A stretch of 64,000 nt of DNA from Brucella daejeonensis (lineage in GTDB: Bacteria > Pseudomonadota > Alphaproteobacteria > Rhizobiales > Rhizobiaceae), in contig NZ_JACIJG010000005.1 in NCBI RefSeq assembly GCF_014199265.1, positions 62,001 to 126,000 of the forward strand, written 5' to 3'. Shown piece by piece: positions 44,503 through 54,907 of this stretch. The notes beneath the pieces are model-generated. The model was not told where the DNA came from and ran no database searches. It saw only the letters and a program-made list of their open reading frames with translations. The translations under genes and the position numbers were made by a program. Every line of letters begins with the position of its first letter. The first letter of the stretch is position 1.

Positions 44503-45927
44503 ATGAATTGGCGACATATAGGCGTATTGGGTCTTTTGCTGGCATCCATCGGGCTGGCCGTACCGCAGGCAACCGCGCAGGATAGCCCGGCAGCGGCGGG
44601 CAAGCAGATACCACTCAGCCGGGCCGATATGCAGCTTTCCTTCGCGCCGCTCGTCAAGGAGACGACGCCCGCCGTCGTGAACGTCTATGCGGCGCGCCAG
44701 GTGCAGGATCGTTCGCCATTTTCCGGCGACCCGTTCTTCGAACAATTCTTCGGACGACAGCTCCGGGAAAGCAAGCCGCGTCTTCAGCAGTCGCTCGGAT
44801 CCGGCGTCATCGTGGATGGTTCGGGTATCGTCGTGACGAACAATCACGTCATCAAGGATGCCGATGAAATCAAGGTTGCATTGTCCGATGGACGCGAGTT
44901 TGAAAGCAAGTTGCTCCTGCGTGATGAAACCACGGATCTTGCAGTTCTGAAAATCGAAGCCAAGGACAGGTTTCCGGTGCTGGCTCTCGGCAATTCCGAC
45001 GAGGTAGAGGTCGGAGATCTGGTGCTGGCCGTTGGCAATCCGTTCGGCGTCGGCCAGACGGTTACCAGTGGCATTGTTTCGGCGCAGTCGCGGACGCAGG
45101 TCGGCATTTCCGATTTCGATTTCTTCATCCAGACCGATGCAGCCATCAATCCGGGCAATTCCGGCGGCGCGCTGATCGACATGCGCGGAAGGCTCATCGG
45201 TATCAACACGGCGATCTATTCCCGTTCGGGCGGTTCGGTTGGCATCGGCTTTGCCATTCCGTCCAATATGGTCCGCGCGGTTGTCGAGTCGGCCCGGAAA
45301 GGTAGCACGAGTTTCGAGCGTCCCTATATAGGCGCGACCTTCCAGGGCGTGACCGCCGATCTGGCCGAAGGCCTTGGCATGAACAAACCCTATGGAGCGC
45401 TGATTACGGCAGTTGTAAAAGGCGGGCCAGCAGAAACGGCAGGGCTGAAGGTCGGCGATGTCGTTCTGTCCGTGCAGGGCGTTCGGGTCGATAATCAGGA
45501 TGTCCTCGGTTACCGTCTTTCGACGGCCGGTATCGGGAACACGATTTCGGTCGAGGTCATGCGAAACGGCAAGAGCGTGACCCTGCCGGTCAAGCTTGCC
45601 AAGGCTCCAGCAGTCAAGCAGGTCGAGCCGGAGGTCATAGAAGGCGACAATCCCTTCGCCGGTGCGGCCGTGCTGGAACTCACGCCTTCGGCGGCGACCA
45701 AGCTGCGCCTGAAACGTGACATGCAAGGTGTTGCGGTCGTCGACGTCTATTCCGGTTCGCCTGCTGCCCGGCTTGGACTGCGTCCCGGCGATATCGTTCG
45801 CAGCATCAACGGCAATTCCATCCGAACTGTCGAGGATATGAAAGCGGTTCTAAACGACGGTCGCGGTCTTGCGTGGAGGCTGGAAGTGGAACGCAACGGG
45901 GCGTTGCTTCGCCAGTTCGTGCGTTAA
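44503..45927 (+). CDS. HtrA/Deg-family periplasmic serine protease
   Basis: A 474-residue Deg protease with chaperone-type layout. A signal peptide ends near residue 26 (ATAQ). The trypsin-like domain has His115 (NNHV), Asp145 (TTDLAVL) and Ser220 (GNSGGAL). Two PDZ domains follow (about 275-365 and 385-470). The linker between signal and domain is rich in Pro and charged residues. It is one of the Do-like paralogues of Rhizobiales; which one (DegP or DegQ type) cannot be settled here. A possible operon with rarA, 91 bases downstream. Confidence 0.93.
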   Translation: MNWRHIGVLGLLLASIGLAVPQATAQDSPAAAGKQIPLSRADMQLSFAPLVKETTPAVVNVYAARQVQDRSPFSGDPFFEQFFGRQLRESKPRLQQSLGSGVIVDGSGIVVTNNHVIKDADEIKVALSDGREFESKLLLRDETTDLAVLKIEAKDRFPVLALGNSDEVEVGDLVLAVGNPFGVGQTVTSGIVSAQSRTQVGISDFDFFIQTDAAINPGNSGGALIDMRGRLIGINTAIYSRSGGSVGIGFAIPSNMVRAVVESARKGSTSFERPYIGATFQGVTADLAEGLGMNKPYGALITAVVKGGPAETAGLKVGDVVLSVQGVRVDNQDVLGYRLSTAGIGNTISVEVMRNGKSVTLPVKLAKAPAVKQVEPEVIEGDNPFAGAAVLELTPSAATKLRLKRDMQGVAVVDVYSGSPAARLGLRPGDIVRSINGNSIRTVEDMKAVLNDGRGLAWRLEVERNGALLRQFVR

Positions 45928-46018
45928 AATCAGGCGCATGACATCGCCAGAAGTTGCATGACGCTTCGGGCCGGACTATGCCTGAAGCGGCATTCCCGTC
46001 ATCGATAGAGCAAATATA

Positions 46019-47335
46019 ATGAGCGACCTCTTTTCAGCAGCGGCAGACCCGAATGCGGATCGGAACCGGCCTCTTGCTGACCGCCTGCGCCCGAAGCAAC
46101 TGTCTGACGTGACCGGCCAGGAACATCTGACCGGCCCTGAAGGCGTGCTGACGCGCATGATTGCATCCGGCTCGCTCGGTTCCATGATCTTCTGGGGACC
46201 TCCCGGCACCGGCAAGACGACCGTGGCGCGGTTACTGGCCGGCGAAACCGATCTCGCCTTCGAGCAGATTTCAGCAATCTTTTCAGGTGTCGCCGATCTC
46301 AAGAAAGTGTTTGAAGCAGCCCGTGCAAGGCGCATGTCGGGGAGACAGACACTGCTTTTCGTGGACGAGATTCACCGCTTCAACCGTGCCCAGCAGGATT
46401 CGTTCCTGCCGGTCATGGAAGATGGAACGGTTATCCTGATTGGCGCCACAACGGAAAATCCTTCTTTCGAACTCAATGCCGCTCTCCTGTCGCGGGCACG
46501 CGTCCTGACATTTCATCCGCACGACGCGGACAGCATCGCAACGCTGCTGAGACGCGCCGAGGAGCAGGAAGACTGCCCACTCCCGCTGGACGACGAGGCG
46601 AGGGCAAGCCTTGTTCGCATGGCCGATGGGGATGGGCGCGCCGCCCTGACACTGGCCGAGGAGGTCTGGCGTGCCGCTCGCGCCGATGAAGTGTTCACGG
46701 CGGAAAAGCTACAGGACGTCGTGCAGCGTCGCGCGCCTGTCTATGACAAGGGGCAGGACGGGCATTACAATCTGATTTCGGCTCTGCATAAGTCGGTACG
46801 GGGATCGGACCCCGATGCGGCGCTCTATTATCTTTCGCGAATGTTCGATGCCGGAGAAGATCCGCTCTATCTCGGGCGGCGGCTTGTGCGCATGGCGGTG
46901 GAAGATATCGGCCTTGCCGATCCGCAGGCACTGGTTGTCTGTAATGCTGCCAAGGATGCCTATGACTATCTCGGTTCACCGGAAGGCGAACTGGCGTTGG
47001 CACAGGCCTGTGTTTACCTTGCGACGGCCCCGAAGTCGAACGCTGTCTATGTGGCCTATAAAGCCTCGATGCGCGCGGCCAGGGAAAACGGTTCGCTTCT
47101 GCCGCCGAAGCATATTCTCAATGCGCCGACCAAGCTCATGAAGAATGAGGGGTATAGCGAAGGTTACGCCTACGACCACGACCAGCCCGATGCGTTTTCC
47201 GGGCAGGACTATTTTCCTGAGAGCATGGGCCGACAGACATTCTACGATCCGCCAGAACGCGGTTTTGAACGGGAAATCCGCAAACGGCTCGATTACTGGG
47301 CGCGTTTGCGGCAGGAGCGTCAGGGGCGACGCTGA
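46019..47335 (+). CDS. rarA: Replication-associated recombination protein A (RarA/MgsA)
   Basis: AAA+ ATPase of the clamp-loader family acting at stalled forks. The 438 residues carry the Walker [10 protein letters not shown] (60-68), Walker B FVDEIHRF (near 117-124), the sensor [12 protein letters not shown] and the C-terminal tetramerisation part ([22 protein letters not shown]). The start ATG 46019 has only an A-rich lead and no clear ribosome site. A terminator and a DnaA-box match follow the stop. Confidence 0.96.
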   Translation: MSDLFSAAADPNADRNRPLADRLRPKQLSDVTGQEHLTGPEGVLTRMIASGSLGSMIFWGPPGTGKTTVARLLAGETDLAFEQISAIFSGVADLKKVFEAARARRMSGRQTLLFVDEIHRFNRAQQDSFLPVMEDGTVILIGATTENPSFELNAALLSRARVLTFHPHDADSIATLLRRAEEQEDCPLPLDDEARASLVRMADGDGRAALTLAEEVWRAARADEVFTAEKLQDVVQRRAPVYDKGQDGHYNLISALHKSVRGSDPDAALYYLSRMFDAGEDPLYLGRRLVRMAVEDIGLADPQALVVCNAAKDAYDYLGSPEGELALAQACVYLATAPKSNAVYVAYKASMRAARENGSLLPPKHILNAPTKLMKNEGYSEGYAYDHDQPDAFSGQDYFPESMGRQTFYDPPERGFEREIRKRLDYWARLRQERQGRR

Positions 47336-47361
47336 GTTTTCCCCACAGTTATCCACAGTTC

Positions 47362-47391
47362 AGCCGCTTGCTTCACCGCAAGCGGCTTTTG
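47362..47391 (+). terminator. Terminator after rarA
   Basis: AGCCGCTTGC pairs with GCAAGCGGCT (47362-47371 with 47378-47387) around TTCACC, then TTTTGCTTT. Confidence 0.8.
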
Positions 47392-47501
47392 CTTTCGGCT
47401 CATCACACGCGTTTGATGGGGCGTGAGCGGGTGGGCAATGGTTAGAAAGGTCTTCTTAATATTTACGCTTTATCAATTTTTGCAAAGAGACGAGGTTTTC
47501 C

Positions 47502-48086
47502 ATGATGCGCGTTTTGTTTCTCGTCGCGCTCGTGATCCTTGGAGGCTGTGCGACCGCCCCGCGGCAGGTCAACAATGTATGCGCGGTCTTCGATCAACGC
47601 GACGGCTGGTTTAACAATTGGGAGACGGCGGCAACGCGCGTTTCGCGCGAATTCGGCGTGCCGGTTCCCGTTCTGATGGCCACGATCTACACAGAGTCCG
47701 GCTTCCGTCCCTATGCGCGCCCGCCGCGTACAAAGATTCTCTGGATCATTCCATGGAAGCGGCCTTCGAGCGCGTATGGATATTCGCAGGCTTTGAACGG
47801 GACATGGGACCGCTACAAGCGCGAGACCGGACGCTGGACCGCATCGCGATCGAGTTTTGCCGACGCGATCCACTTCATCGGCTGGTATCATTATCAAAGC
47901 TATCTGAAGAACGGCATCAATCGCGCCGATGCCTATAGTTTGTATCTCGCCTATTATTCCGGCCATGGCGGTTATGCACGCGGTGCCTGGCGCGGCAACA
48001 GGACGGCGCTCAACGGGGCGAAACGCGCCCAGGCAATGGCCAATCGCTATGCCACGCAGTTGCGTAGTTGCGGACACATCAGTTAA
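47502..48086 (+). CDS. Lytic transglycosylase-like lipoprotein
   Basis: A 194-residue lipoprotein: signal with lipobox LGGC (Cys16), acylated and probably in the outer membrane. The lysozyme-like SLT fold is visible: TIYTESGFRP with catalytic Glu65, SSAYGYSQALNGTWDRY, and the FIGWYHYQSYLKN to LAYYSGHGGYARG segment. It should cut or bind peptidoglycan. Two start codons (MM) are adjacent; either serves. The gene is monocistronic, with a T-poor hairpin after it. Family sure, activity inferred. Confidence 0.85.
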   Translation: MMRVLFLVALVILGGCATAPRQVNNVCAVFDQRDGWFNNWETAATRVSREFGVPVPVLMATIYTESGFRPYARPPRTKILWIIPWKRPSSAYGYSQALNGTWDRYKRETGRWTASRSSFADAIHFIGWYHYQSYLKNGINRADAYSLYLAYYSGHGGYARGAWRGNRTALNGAKRAQAMANRYATQLRSCGHIS

Positions 48087-48095
48087 AAATCGAAA

Positions 48096-48140
48096 AAGGC
48101 CGGTTCGTGCTCTTATCCGGGGACACCATCCGGCCTTAAT
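48096..48140 (+). terminator. Weak hairpin after the transglycosylase-like gene
   Basis: AAGGCCGG pairs with CCGGCCTT across a 26-base loop; only AATCG follows. A partial terminator at best. Confidence 0.3.
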
Positions 48141-48186
48141 CGCTATTATCATGCGAGCCGAATCGCTAATTGAGGATCACCATTCC

Positions 48187-48852
48187 ATGCTGAAGAAAAT
48201 CGGTATTGCCCTTTTCGCCGCTTCATTTCTGGCAGGCTGCACCACAGACCCTTATACGGGCGAACAGAAGGTGTCGAACACCGCAGGCGGTGCTGCGATC
48301 GGCGCGGCCGTGGGCGCTCTCGGCGGCCTGATGGTTGGCGGTTCGAGCCGCGCGCAGCGCAATGCCGTACTCATCGGCGCGGGCATCGGCGCCCTTGGCG
48401 GCGGTGCAATCGGCAATTACATGGACCGTCAGGAAAACGAACTTCGCGCGCAGTTGCAGGGCACAGGCGTATCGGTTACCCGCAACGGCGACCAGATCAT
48501 CCTGAACATGCCGTCGAGCATTACTTTCGACACCGATCAGGATCAGGTGAAGAGCCAGTTCTATCCGACCCTCAATTCGGTCGCTATCGTTCTGCGCAAG
48601 TTCAACCAGACGCTTGTGGACGTTTATGGCCATACCGATTCGACCGGCAGCGCCAGCTACAATCAGGGCCTGTCGCAGCGCCGCGCCTCTTCGGTTGCAA
48701 GCTATCTCGGCTCACAGGGTATCGATCCGCGCCGCTTCGCCATTATCGGCTACGGTGCAAGCCAGCCGGTGGCAACGAATGGGACCCCGGAAGGCCGGGC
48801 GCAGAACCGTCGCGTGGAAATTCAGATTTCACCGCTGCGCGCCGCAAGCTGA
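48187..48852 (+). CDS. OmpA-family lipoprotein with glycine zipper (YiaD-like)
   Basis: A 221-residue outer-membrane lipoprotein. The lipobox LAGC puts Cys18 at the mature N-terminus. A glycine-zipper segment (about 30-77, AAIGAAVGALGGLMVGG and GAGIGALGGGAIGNYMD) likely packs in the membrane. The C-terminal OmpA domain (about 100-215) includes VYGHTDSTGSASYNQGLSQRR and the end GRAQNRRVEI, the peptidoglycan-binding signature. ATG 48187 is placed by the lipoprotein signal, with GAGGA 10 bases upstream. It resembles E. coli YiaD. Confidence 0.93.
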   Translation: MLKKIGIALFAASFLAGCTTDPYTGEQKVSNTAGGAAIGAAVGALGGLMVGGSSRAQRNAVLIGAGIGALGGGAIGNYMDRQENELRAQLQGTGVSVTRNGDQIILNMPSSITFDTDQDQVKSQFYPTLNSVAIVLRKFNQTLVDVYGHTDSTGSASYNQGLSQRRASSVASYLGSQGIDPRRFAIIGYGASQPVATNGTPEGRAQNRRVEIQISPLRAAS

Positions 48853-48884
48853 TTTCGCACTTCTCCAGACGGATATTTTACAAG

Positions 48885-48916
48885 ACGCAGCCCTTCGAAA
48901 GAAGGGCTGCGTTTTT
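48885..48916 (+). terminator. Terminator after the OmpA-type lipoprotein gene
   Basis: A perfect 12-bp stem ACGCAGCCCTTC-GAAA-GAAGGGCTGCGT is followed by TTTT. Confidence 0.95.
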
Positions 48917-49008
48917 CGTTATATTCGCGAATCGTCTTCCGTCCCGTCTTGCCTGAATCGCGTCGGTTTGTGGACGGTTCATTTATTTTCGTAATCGCTG
49001 ATGTTAGA

Positions 49009-49023
49009 GAACGTTAATAGAAC
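49009..49023. promoter_or_regulatory. SOS box (LexA site) of recA
   Basis: GAAC-N7-GAAC, the reverse complement of the alphaproteobacterial LexA motif GTTC-N7-GTTC, centred about 130 bases before the recA ATG. The motif matches the type known from Rhodobacter and Rhizobium. Confidence 0.7.
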
Positions 49024-49146
49024 AAAATTGCGAAATCGTGTTTAATCAATATGTTAGCGTCATTGCCAAATAAGAACAAAAGGGATACAAATAGATCGTG
49101 GCAACGAGCCTGCCGGGCTTCTAGCGAGACAAGAGGATGGTGTAAG

Positions 49147-50223
<1,077 letters not shown>

Positions 50224-50248
50224 GATCGCTTGATCGGTAATTGACCGG

Positions 50249-50278
50249 AGCCCCGTGCTTTGCGCGGGGCTTTGTTTT
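50249..50278 (+). terminator. Terminator after recA
   Basis: AGCCCCG pairs with CGGGGCT (50249-50255 with 50265-50271) with extra inner pairs, then TTGTTTTT. The rest of the recA-alaS gap (50224-50546) holds the alaS leader, with no gene seen. Confidence 0.85.
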
Positions 50279-50546
50279 TCGGGACGGCATATTGCATCGG
50301 AGGCGATTTTTTCGCCTGTCAGGCAGAAATTGCTTTTATAGCGCAGGCTGCTTATCTGGACAGAAAAGCGAGGCATCGTTAAAAGCGGTCAACCGAAAAC
50401 TCCACTTCACGTTCTAACAGTACGGGAGAGGGGCCAAGCCTCGGGCCTTCGACGTTTGTTGGCGACCTGAAAGGTGTGAAGAGACAATCGATGCGGCTTC
50501 CTCAAGGTCGCATCCATGCAGGGCAGGAAAAGCCCAAGGGTGAATT

Positions 50547-53204
50547 ATGGCTGGCGTCAACGAGATTAGGTCCACATTCCTCGACTATTTTCGCAAGAAC
50601 GGGCATGAGGTCGTTCCGTCGAGCCCGCTCGTTCCGCGCAACGATCCGACCCTCATGTTCACCAATGCGGGGATGGTGCAATTCAAGAATGTTTTCACAG
50701 GACTTGAGCACCGTTCCTACAATCGTGCCACGACCTCGCAGAAATGCGTGCGCGCGGGTGGCAAGCACAACGATCTGGACAATGTCGGCTATACCGCCCG
50801 TCATCATACATTCTTTGAAATGCTCGGCAATTTCTCGTTCGGCAACTATTTCAAGGAAGAGGCGATCAGCTTCGCCTGGAACCTGATCACCAAGGAGTTC
50901 GGTCTCCCCAAGGACAAGCTGCTCGTCACTGTCTATCATACGGACGACGACGCTGCGAATTTCTGGAAGAAGATTGCCGGCCTCCCGGACGACCGTATCA
51001 TCCGCATCGCCACCAGCGACAATTTCTGGGCCATGGGCGATACCGGGCCTTGTGGTCCTTGCTCGGAAATCTTCTACGATCACGGTGACCACATCTGGGG
51101 CGGCCCCCCCGGATCGGCTGACGAAGATGGCGATCGCTTCATCGAGATCTGGAATCTCGTCTTCATGCAGTTCGAACAGGTAACGTCCGAACAGCGCATC
51201 GACCTGCCGCACCCGTCCATCGACACAGGCATGGGGCTGGAACGCGTGGCCGCGGTCCTGCAGGGTGTGCATGACAATTACGATATCGATCTTTTCAAGG
51301 CTTTGATCCGCGCTTCGGAAGAAGCGACCGGCATCAAGGCTGAGGGGGATTTCCGTGCGAGCCATCGCGTCATTGCCGATCACCTGCGCGCATCAAGCTT
51401 CCTGATTGCCGATGGCGTTCTGCCGTCGAACGAAGGTCGCGGCTATGTGCTGCGCCGCATCATGCGCCGCGCGATGCGCCACGCTCAATTGCTCGGTGCA
51501 AAAGAACCGCTGATGTGGCGCCTGTTGCCTGCGCTCATCCGTGAGATGGGGCAGGCCTATCCCGAACTGATCCGCGCCGAGGCGCTGATTTCCGAAACCT
51601 TGAAGCTTGAGGAAACCCGTTTCCGCAAGACACTGGATCGTGGGCTCGGCCTGTTGTCCGATGCGTCCGAAAAGCTTGTGGAAGGTGATCGCCTCGACGG
51701 CGAAACGGCTTTCAAGCTTTACGATACCTACGGCTTCCCGCTTGACCTGACGCAGGATGCGCTACGCCAGCGCGGCATTGCCGTCGATACGGAAGGTTTC
51801 AACGCCGCCATGGAGCGCCAGAAGGCGGAAGCACGCGCCAATTGGGCCGGCTCCGGCGAGGCGGCTACGGAGACGATCTGGTTCGGCATCAAGGATAAGG
51901 TCGGCGCGACGGAATTTTTGGGCTATGAGACCGAAAGTGCTGAAGGCGTTATCACCGCGCTCGTTCGCGACGGCGCCGAAGTGCAGTCGGTTGTCGAAGG
52001 CGATGCGGTTTCGGTAGTCGTCAACCAGACCCCATTCTATGGAGAATCCGGCGGTCAGCAAGGCGATACGGGCACGATTGCCGGTGAAGGCTTTGTCGTT
52101 ACCGTCAAGGATACGCAAAAGAAGGGCGAGGGTGTTTTCGTTCATACTGGCGAAGTTACCAAAGGCACCGCCAAGACGGGCGATACGGTTGAGTTGAAGG
52201 TCGATTCCGATCGTCGTACCCGCATTCGTTCCAACCATTCGGCAACGCACCTTCTGCATGAAGCACTGCGCGAGACGCTTGGCACGCATGTCGCGCAGAA
52301 AGGCTCGCTCGTGGCGCCGGATCGCTTGCGTTTCGATTTCTCGCATCCAAAGCCGATTTCGGTCGAGGAACTGACGCAGGTCGAGAATCTCGCCAATGAG
52401 ATCATCTTGCAGAATGCGCCCGTCAGCACCCGCTTGATGGCTGTGGATGATGCCATTGCTGAGGGGGCCATGGCTCTGTTCGGCGAAAAATATGGCGATG
52501 AGGTGCGCGTCGTTTCCATGGGAACGGCCAGGCACGGCGAAAAGGCCGGAAAGGCTTATTCGGTCGAGCTTTGCGGCGGCACCCATGTTCGCCAGACCGG
52601 CGATATCGGCCTGGTGCGCATCGTTTCGGAAGGCGCAGTCGCTGCCGGTGTCCGCCGCATGGAAGCGCTCACCGGGGAAGCTGCCCGCCTCTATCTGGAA
52701 GAACAGGACGAACGCCTGAAGGCAATTGCAGGTGCGCTGAAAACCACACCTGCAGAGGCGCTCGAACGCGTGAATGCCCTGCTTGACGAGCGCAAGAAGC
52801 TTGAACGCGAATTGTCGGATGCTCGCAAGAAGCTGGCGCTTGGAGGCAGTTCGCCGGATGGCGGCAGTGCGGTTGAAGCCGTCAATGGGGTCAATTTTCT
52901 CGGCAAGGTCGTGACCGGCGTTTCTCCACGCGATCTCAAGCCGCTTGCCGATGAAGGCAAGAAGCAGGTCGGCTCCGGCGTCGTGCTGTTCATCGGTGTT
53001 GGTGAGGACGACAAGGCGAGCGCCGTTGCCGCAGTGACCGACGATCTGGTCGGCCGTTTCAATGCGGTGGATCTGGTCCGGGCCGCTTCGGCCGCTCTTG
53101 GCGGCGCCGGCGGCGGTGGCCGTCCCGATATGGCCCAGGCTGGCGGTCCCGACGGCGGGAAGGCCACCGATGCGATCACTGCCGTCAAGGCATTGATTGT
53201 CTGA
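50547..53204 (+). CDS. alaS: Alanyl-tRNA synthetase
   Basis: Charges tRNA-Ala and edits Ser/Gly mischarging. The 885 residues hold the class II core ([34 protein letters not shown]), the editing domain with zinc ligands His564, His568 (HSATHLLHE), Cys676 and His680 (CGGTH), and the C-Ala domain ([16 protein letters not shown]). Normal length. ATG 50547 is 8 bases after AAGGG. It ends at a strong terminator. Confidence 0.98.
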   Translation: MAGVNEIRSTFLDYFRKNGHEVVPSSPLVPRNDPTLMFTNAGMVQFKNVFTGLEHRSYNRATTSQKCVRAGGKHNDLDNVGYTARHHTFFEMLGNFSFGNYFKEEAISFAWNLITKEFGLPKDKLLVTVYHTDDDAANFWKKIAGLPDDRIIRIATSDNFWAMGDTGPCGPCSEIFYDHGDHIWGGPPGSADEDGDRFIEIWNLVFMQFEQVTSEQRIDLPHPSIDTGMGLERVAAVLQGVHDNYDIDLFKALIRASEEATGIKAEGDFRASHRVIADHLRASSFLIADGVLPSNEGRGYVLRRIMRRAMRHAQLLGAKEPLMWRLLPALIREMGQAYPELIRAEALISETLKLEETRFRKTLDRGLGLLSDASEKLVEGDRLDGETAFKLYDTYGFPLDLTQDALRQRGIAVDTEGFNAAMERQKAEARANWAGSGEAATETIWFGIKDKVGATEFLGYETESAEGVITALVRDGAEVQSVVEGDAVSVVVNQTPFYGESGGQQGDTGTIAGEGFVVTVKDTQKKGEGVFVHTGEVTKGTAKTGDTVELKVDSDRRTRIRSNHSATHLLHEALRETLGTHVAQKGSLVAPDRLRFDFSHPKPISVEELTQVENLANEIILQNAPVSTRLMAVDDAIAEGAMALFGEKYGDEVRVVSMGTARHGEKAGKAYSVELCGGTHVRQTGDIGLVRIVSEGAVAAGVRRMEALTGEAARLYLEEQDERLKAIAGALKTTPAEALERVNALLDERKKLERELSDARKKLALGGSSPDGGSAVEAVNGVNFLGKVVTGVSPRDLKPLADEGKKQVGSGVVLFIGVGEDDKASAVAAVTDDLVGRFNAVDLVRAASAALGGAGGGGRPDMAQAGGPDGGKATDAITAVKALIV

Positions 53205-53222
53205 GCTTTTTTTACGAATTTG

Positions 53223-53248
53223 AAAACCGGGCTTTGCCCGGTTTTTTT
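53223..53248. terminator. Bidirectional terminator after alaS
   Basis: AAAACCGGGC-TTT-GCCCGGTTTT, with further T residues. It also ends the convergent gene at 53247. Confidence 0.9.
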
Positions 53249-53597
53249 ATGTTTCATGTGCCGCACGACTGTCTTCGGGCGCATCGTCACGGTCATCCAG
53301 CCCATAGTCGCGTATGACATCCGCGACACGCAAACGGTAGTTTTCGAAAACGCCGCTGCGACCTTTTTCCTGCGCGATACGGTGAGACGGCAGGTTACGC
53401 CATTTGCGTACAGCATCCTCGTCGCGCCAGAAGGAGAGCGAAAGCAGCTTGCTCGGATCGGCAAGGCTCTGGAAGCGCTCTATCGAAAGGAAGCCGTCAA
53501 TCCGGGAAAGGTCTTCCCGCAGGCTTGCGGCGATGTCGAGATATTGCCCGCGTCTTTCATCGTCTGCGGGCCAGACTTCGAAGATGACGGTAATCAT
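53247..53597 (-). CDS. Antibiotic biosynthesis monooxygenase (ABM) family protein
   Basis: A 116-residue dimeric alpha-beta barrel protein. ITVIFEVWPADDERRGQYLDIA, the FLSIERFQSLADPSKLLSLSFW strand pair and the helix VRKWRNLPSHRIAQEKGR are typical of ABM/DUF4188-like monomers, some of which are cofactor-free oxygenases or heme-degrading enzymes; substrate unknown. It overlaps the upstream NIPSNAP gene by 4 bases, so the two form one unit. The pair is divergent from an ArsR-type regulator. Confidence 0.8.
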   Translation of the reverse strand: MITVIFEVWPADDERRGQYLDIAASLREDLSRIDGFLSIERFQSLADPSKLLSLSFWRDEDAVRKWRNLPSHRIAQEKGRSGVFENYRLRVADVIRDYGLDDRDDAPEDSRAAHET

Positions 53598-53923
53598 GGT
53601 TTGACGAACTCCGTATGCGGTGCGGATTGCAGCCGAAGGAATATCCTGTCCTCCGAGCGGATAAACTGTTCCTTACGCGCGAATTCGTAATTGGCGCGGC
53701 CAAGCGGATCGGCGGCCAGCCGAGCGCGATATGCTTCGTAAGCGGCAAGGCTTTCTATCGAATAAACACCGTAGGCGGTGGTGGACGACCCTTCGTGAGG
53801 TCCAAAATAGCCGATGAGGTTTGCGCCGCAACGCGGGATGGCCTGTCCCCAGTTGCGTGCATATTCGCCGAAGGCTTCCGTCTTGAACGGGTCGATCTGA
53901 TAACGGATGAAACAGGTAATCAT
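53594..53923 (-). CDS. NIPSNAP family protein
   Basis: A 109-residue single-domain NIPSNAP protein (dimeric alpha-beta barrel fold): MITCFIRYQIDPFKTEAFGEYA, CGANLIGYFGPHEGSS and LAAYEAYRARLAADPLGRANYEFA. Function of bacterial members is unknown; some sit beside oxygenase or regulator genes. ATG 53923 is 6 bases after AAGGAG; the frame is open 5 codons further. The next gene in the unit starts inside its stop. Confidence 0.8.
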   Translation of the reverse strand: MITCFIRYQIDPFKTEAFGEYARNWGQAIPRCGANLIGYFGPHEGSSTTAYGVYSIESLAAYEAYRARLAADPLGRANYEFARKEQFIRSEDRIFLRLQSAPHTEFVKP

Positions 53924-53932
53924 GCGTGTCTC

Positions 53933-54002
53933 CTTCAATGCTCATATCCGATGGGCACAATGTAGCGATTGAAACTCGGGCATGCTTCGGTTAACATTGA
54001 AG
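53933..54002. promoter_or_regulatory. Divergent promoter region with inverted repeat, candidate ArsR operator
   Basis: CTTCAATG (53933-53940) and CATTGAAG (53995-54002) form a perfect 8-base inverted repeat, one next to each gene start. A third related word, ATTGAA, lies near 53979. The 80-base gap between divergent genes suits autoregulation and control of the ABM/NIPSNAP pair. Confidence 0.4.
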
Positions 54003-54003
54003 T

Positions 54004-54699
54004 ATGAAAGACGGTCCGATGATAGCTTCCGTTGCAGCGCTTCTCGGCGATCCCGCGCGCGCGAACATGCTGACCGCGTTGATGGATGGTCGCGCCTTGA
54101 CGGTGAGCGAACTGGCTGCCGCCGCAGGCGTGACGCTGCAGACCGCCAGCGGTCATCTGGCAAAGCTCGACGCGGCCAATCTGCTCGTAGCGGAAAAACA
54201 GGGGCGGCACCGCTATTTCCGTCTTTCAGGGACGGATGTGGCGCAGGTCCTGGAGAGCCTTATGGGGCTGGCGCAGCGCACGGGCGCGGTGCGGGTACGC
54301 ACGGGGCCGAAGGATCAGGCGCTGCGTAAGGCACGCATCTGCTACGACCATCTTGCAGGAGAACGCGGGGTCGAGATGCTCAATGCCTCGCATAGACTCG
54401 GTCTGATTGTCGATGGCCATGAGCCGGAGCTGACAGAAAAGGGTAAGTCGTTTTTCAATTGCCTTGGCGTGGATGTAGCCGCTCTGGAGCAGGGCAAGCG
54501 CCCGGTCTGCCGTCACTGTCTCGACTGGAGCGAACGCCGCAATCATCTGGGCGGAGCACTCGGAGCGGCGCTTTTAAGAAACTTCATTTCAAAAGGCTGG
54601 GCACGACGGGAAGAAGGGCGTGTCATAGCCTTTTCGCCTGTCGGTTCTCAGGCCTTTGCAAGAGCATTCGAATTGACGGGTCCGTTGACTACGACCTAA
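54004..54699 (+). CDS. ArsR-family helix-turn-helix regulator
   Basis: A 231-residue regulator. The winged helix-turn-helix is at about 8-80 (LLGDPARANMLTALMDGRALTVSELAAAAGVTLQTASGHLAKLDAANLL, read in parts; wing QGRHRYFRLS). The C-terminal 140 residues have cysteines (ICYDHL, FNCLGVD, VCRHCLDW) that may bind metal or a ligand. No arsenic motif. It is divergent from the NIPSNAP/ABM unit, its probable target. The stop TAA at 54697-54699 is the first three bases of a Bru-RS-like element, so the native end may have been changed by insertion. Confidence 0.88.
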   Translation: MKDGPMIASVAALLGDPARANMLTALMDGRALTVSELAAAAGVTLQTASGHLAKLDAANLLVAEKQGRHRYFRLSGTDVAQVLESLMGLAQRTGAVRVRTGPKDQALRKARICYDHLAGERGVEMLNASHRLGLIVDGHEPELTEKGKSFFNCLGVDVAALEQGKRPVCRHCLDWSERRNHLGGALGAALLRNFISKGWARREEGRVIAFSPVGSQAFARAFELTGPLTTT

Positions 54700-54799
54700 A
54701 GCGTGTCGCATTCAATCATACTCAGGCGACACGCTTTAAGTTTTTGTTTTTATCGCATTATCCGACGCAAAGCCGCTTCGCACTTTTGCTGGAAATGCT
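54697..54799 (+). repeat. Bru-RS-like palindromic element, copy 3
   Basis: Left hairpin TAAAGCGTGTCGC/GGCGACACGCTTTA, linker AGTTTTTGTTTTT, then a variant right arm (GCATTATCCGACGCAAAGCC, ending GGAAATGC). It follows the ArsR gene directly and supplies its stop codon. The remaining sequence to 54907 shows no gene. Confidence 0.8.
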
Positions 54800-54907
54800 C
54801 CAGAATTCACCCGAAAACCAGAAGCGATTTTCGCGGAAGGTCTATGCATAAATTCAATAGGTTAGAGCGCCTTTCGTATTACTCCAAATCCTGATTGAGT
54901 TTGGATC

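Noticed and set aside
50282-50546. Structured leader or T-box upstream of alaS
   Set aside because: No convincing long stem, specifier loop or T-box sequence; T-boxes are not expected in Alphaproteobacteria.
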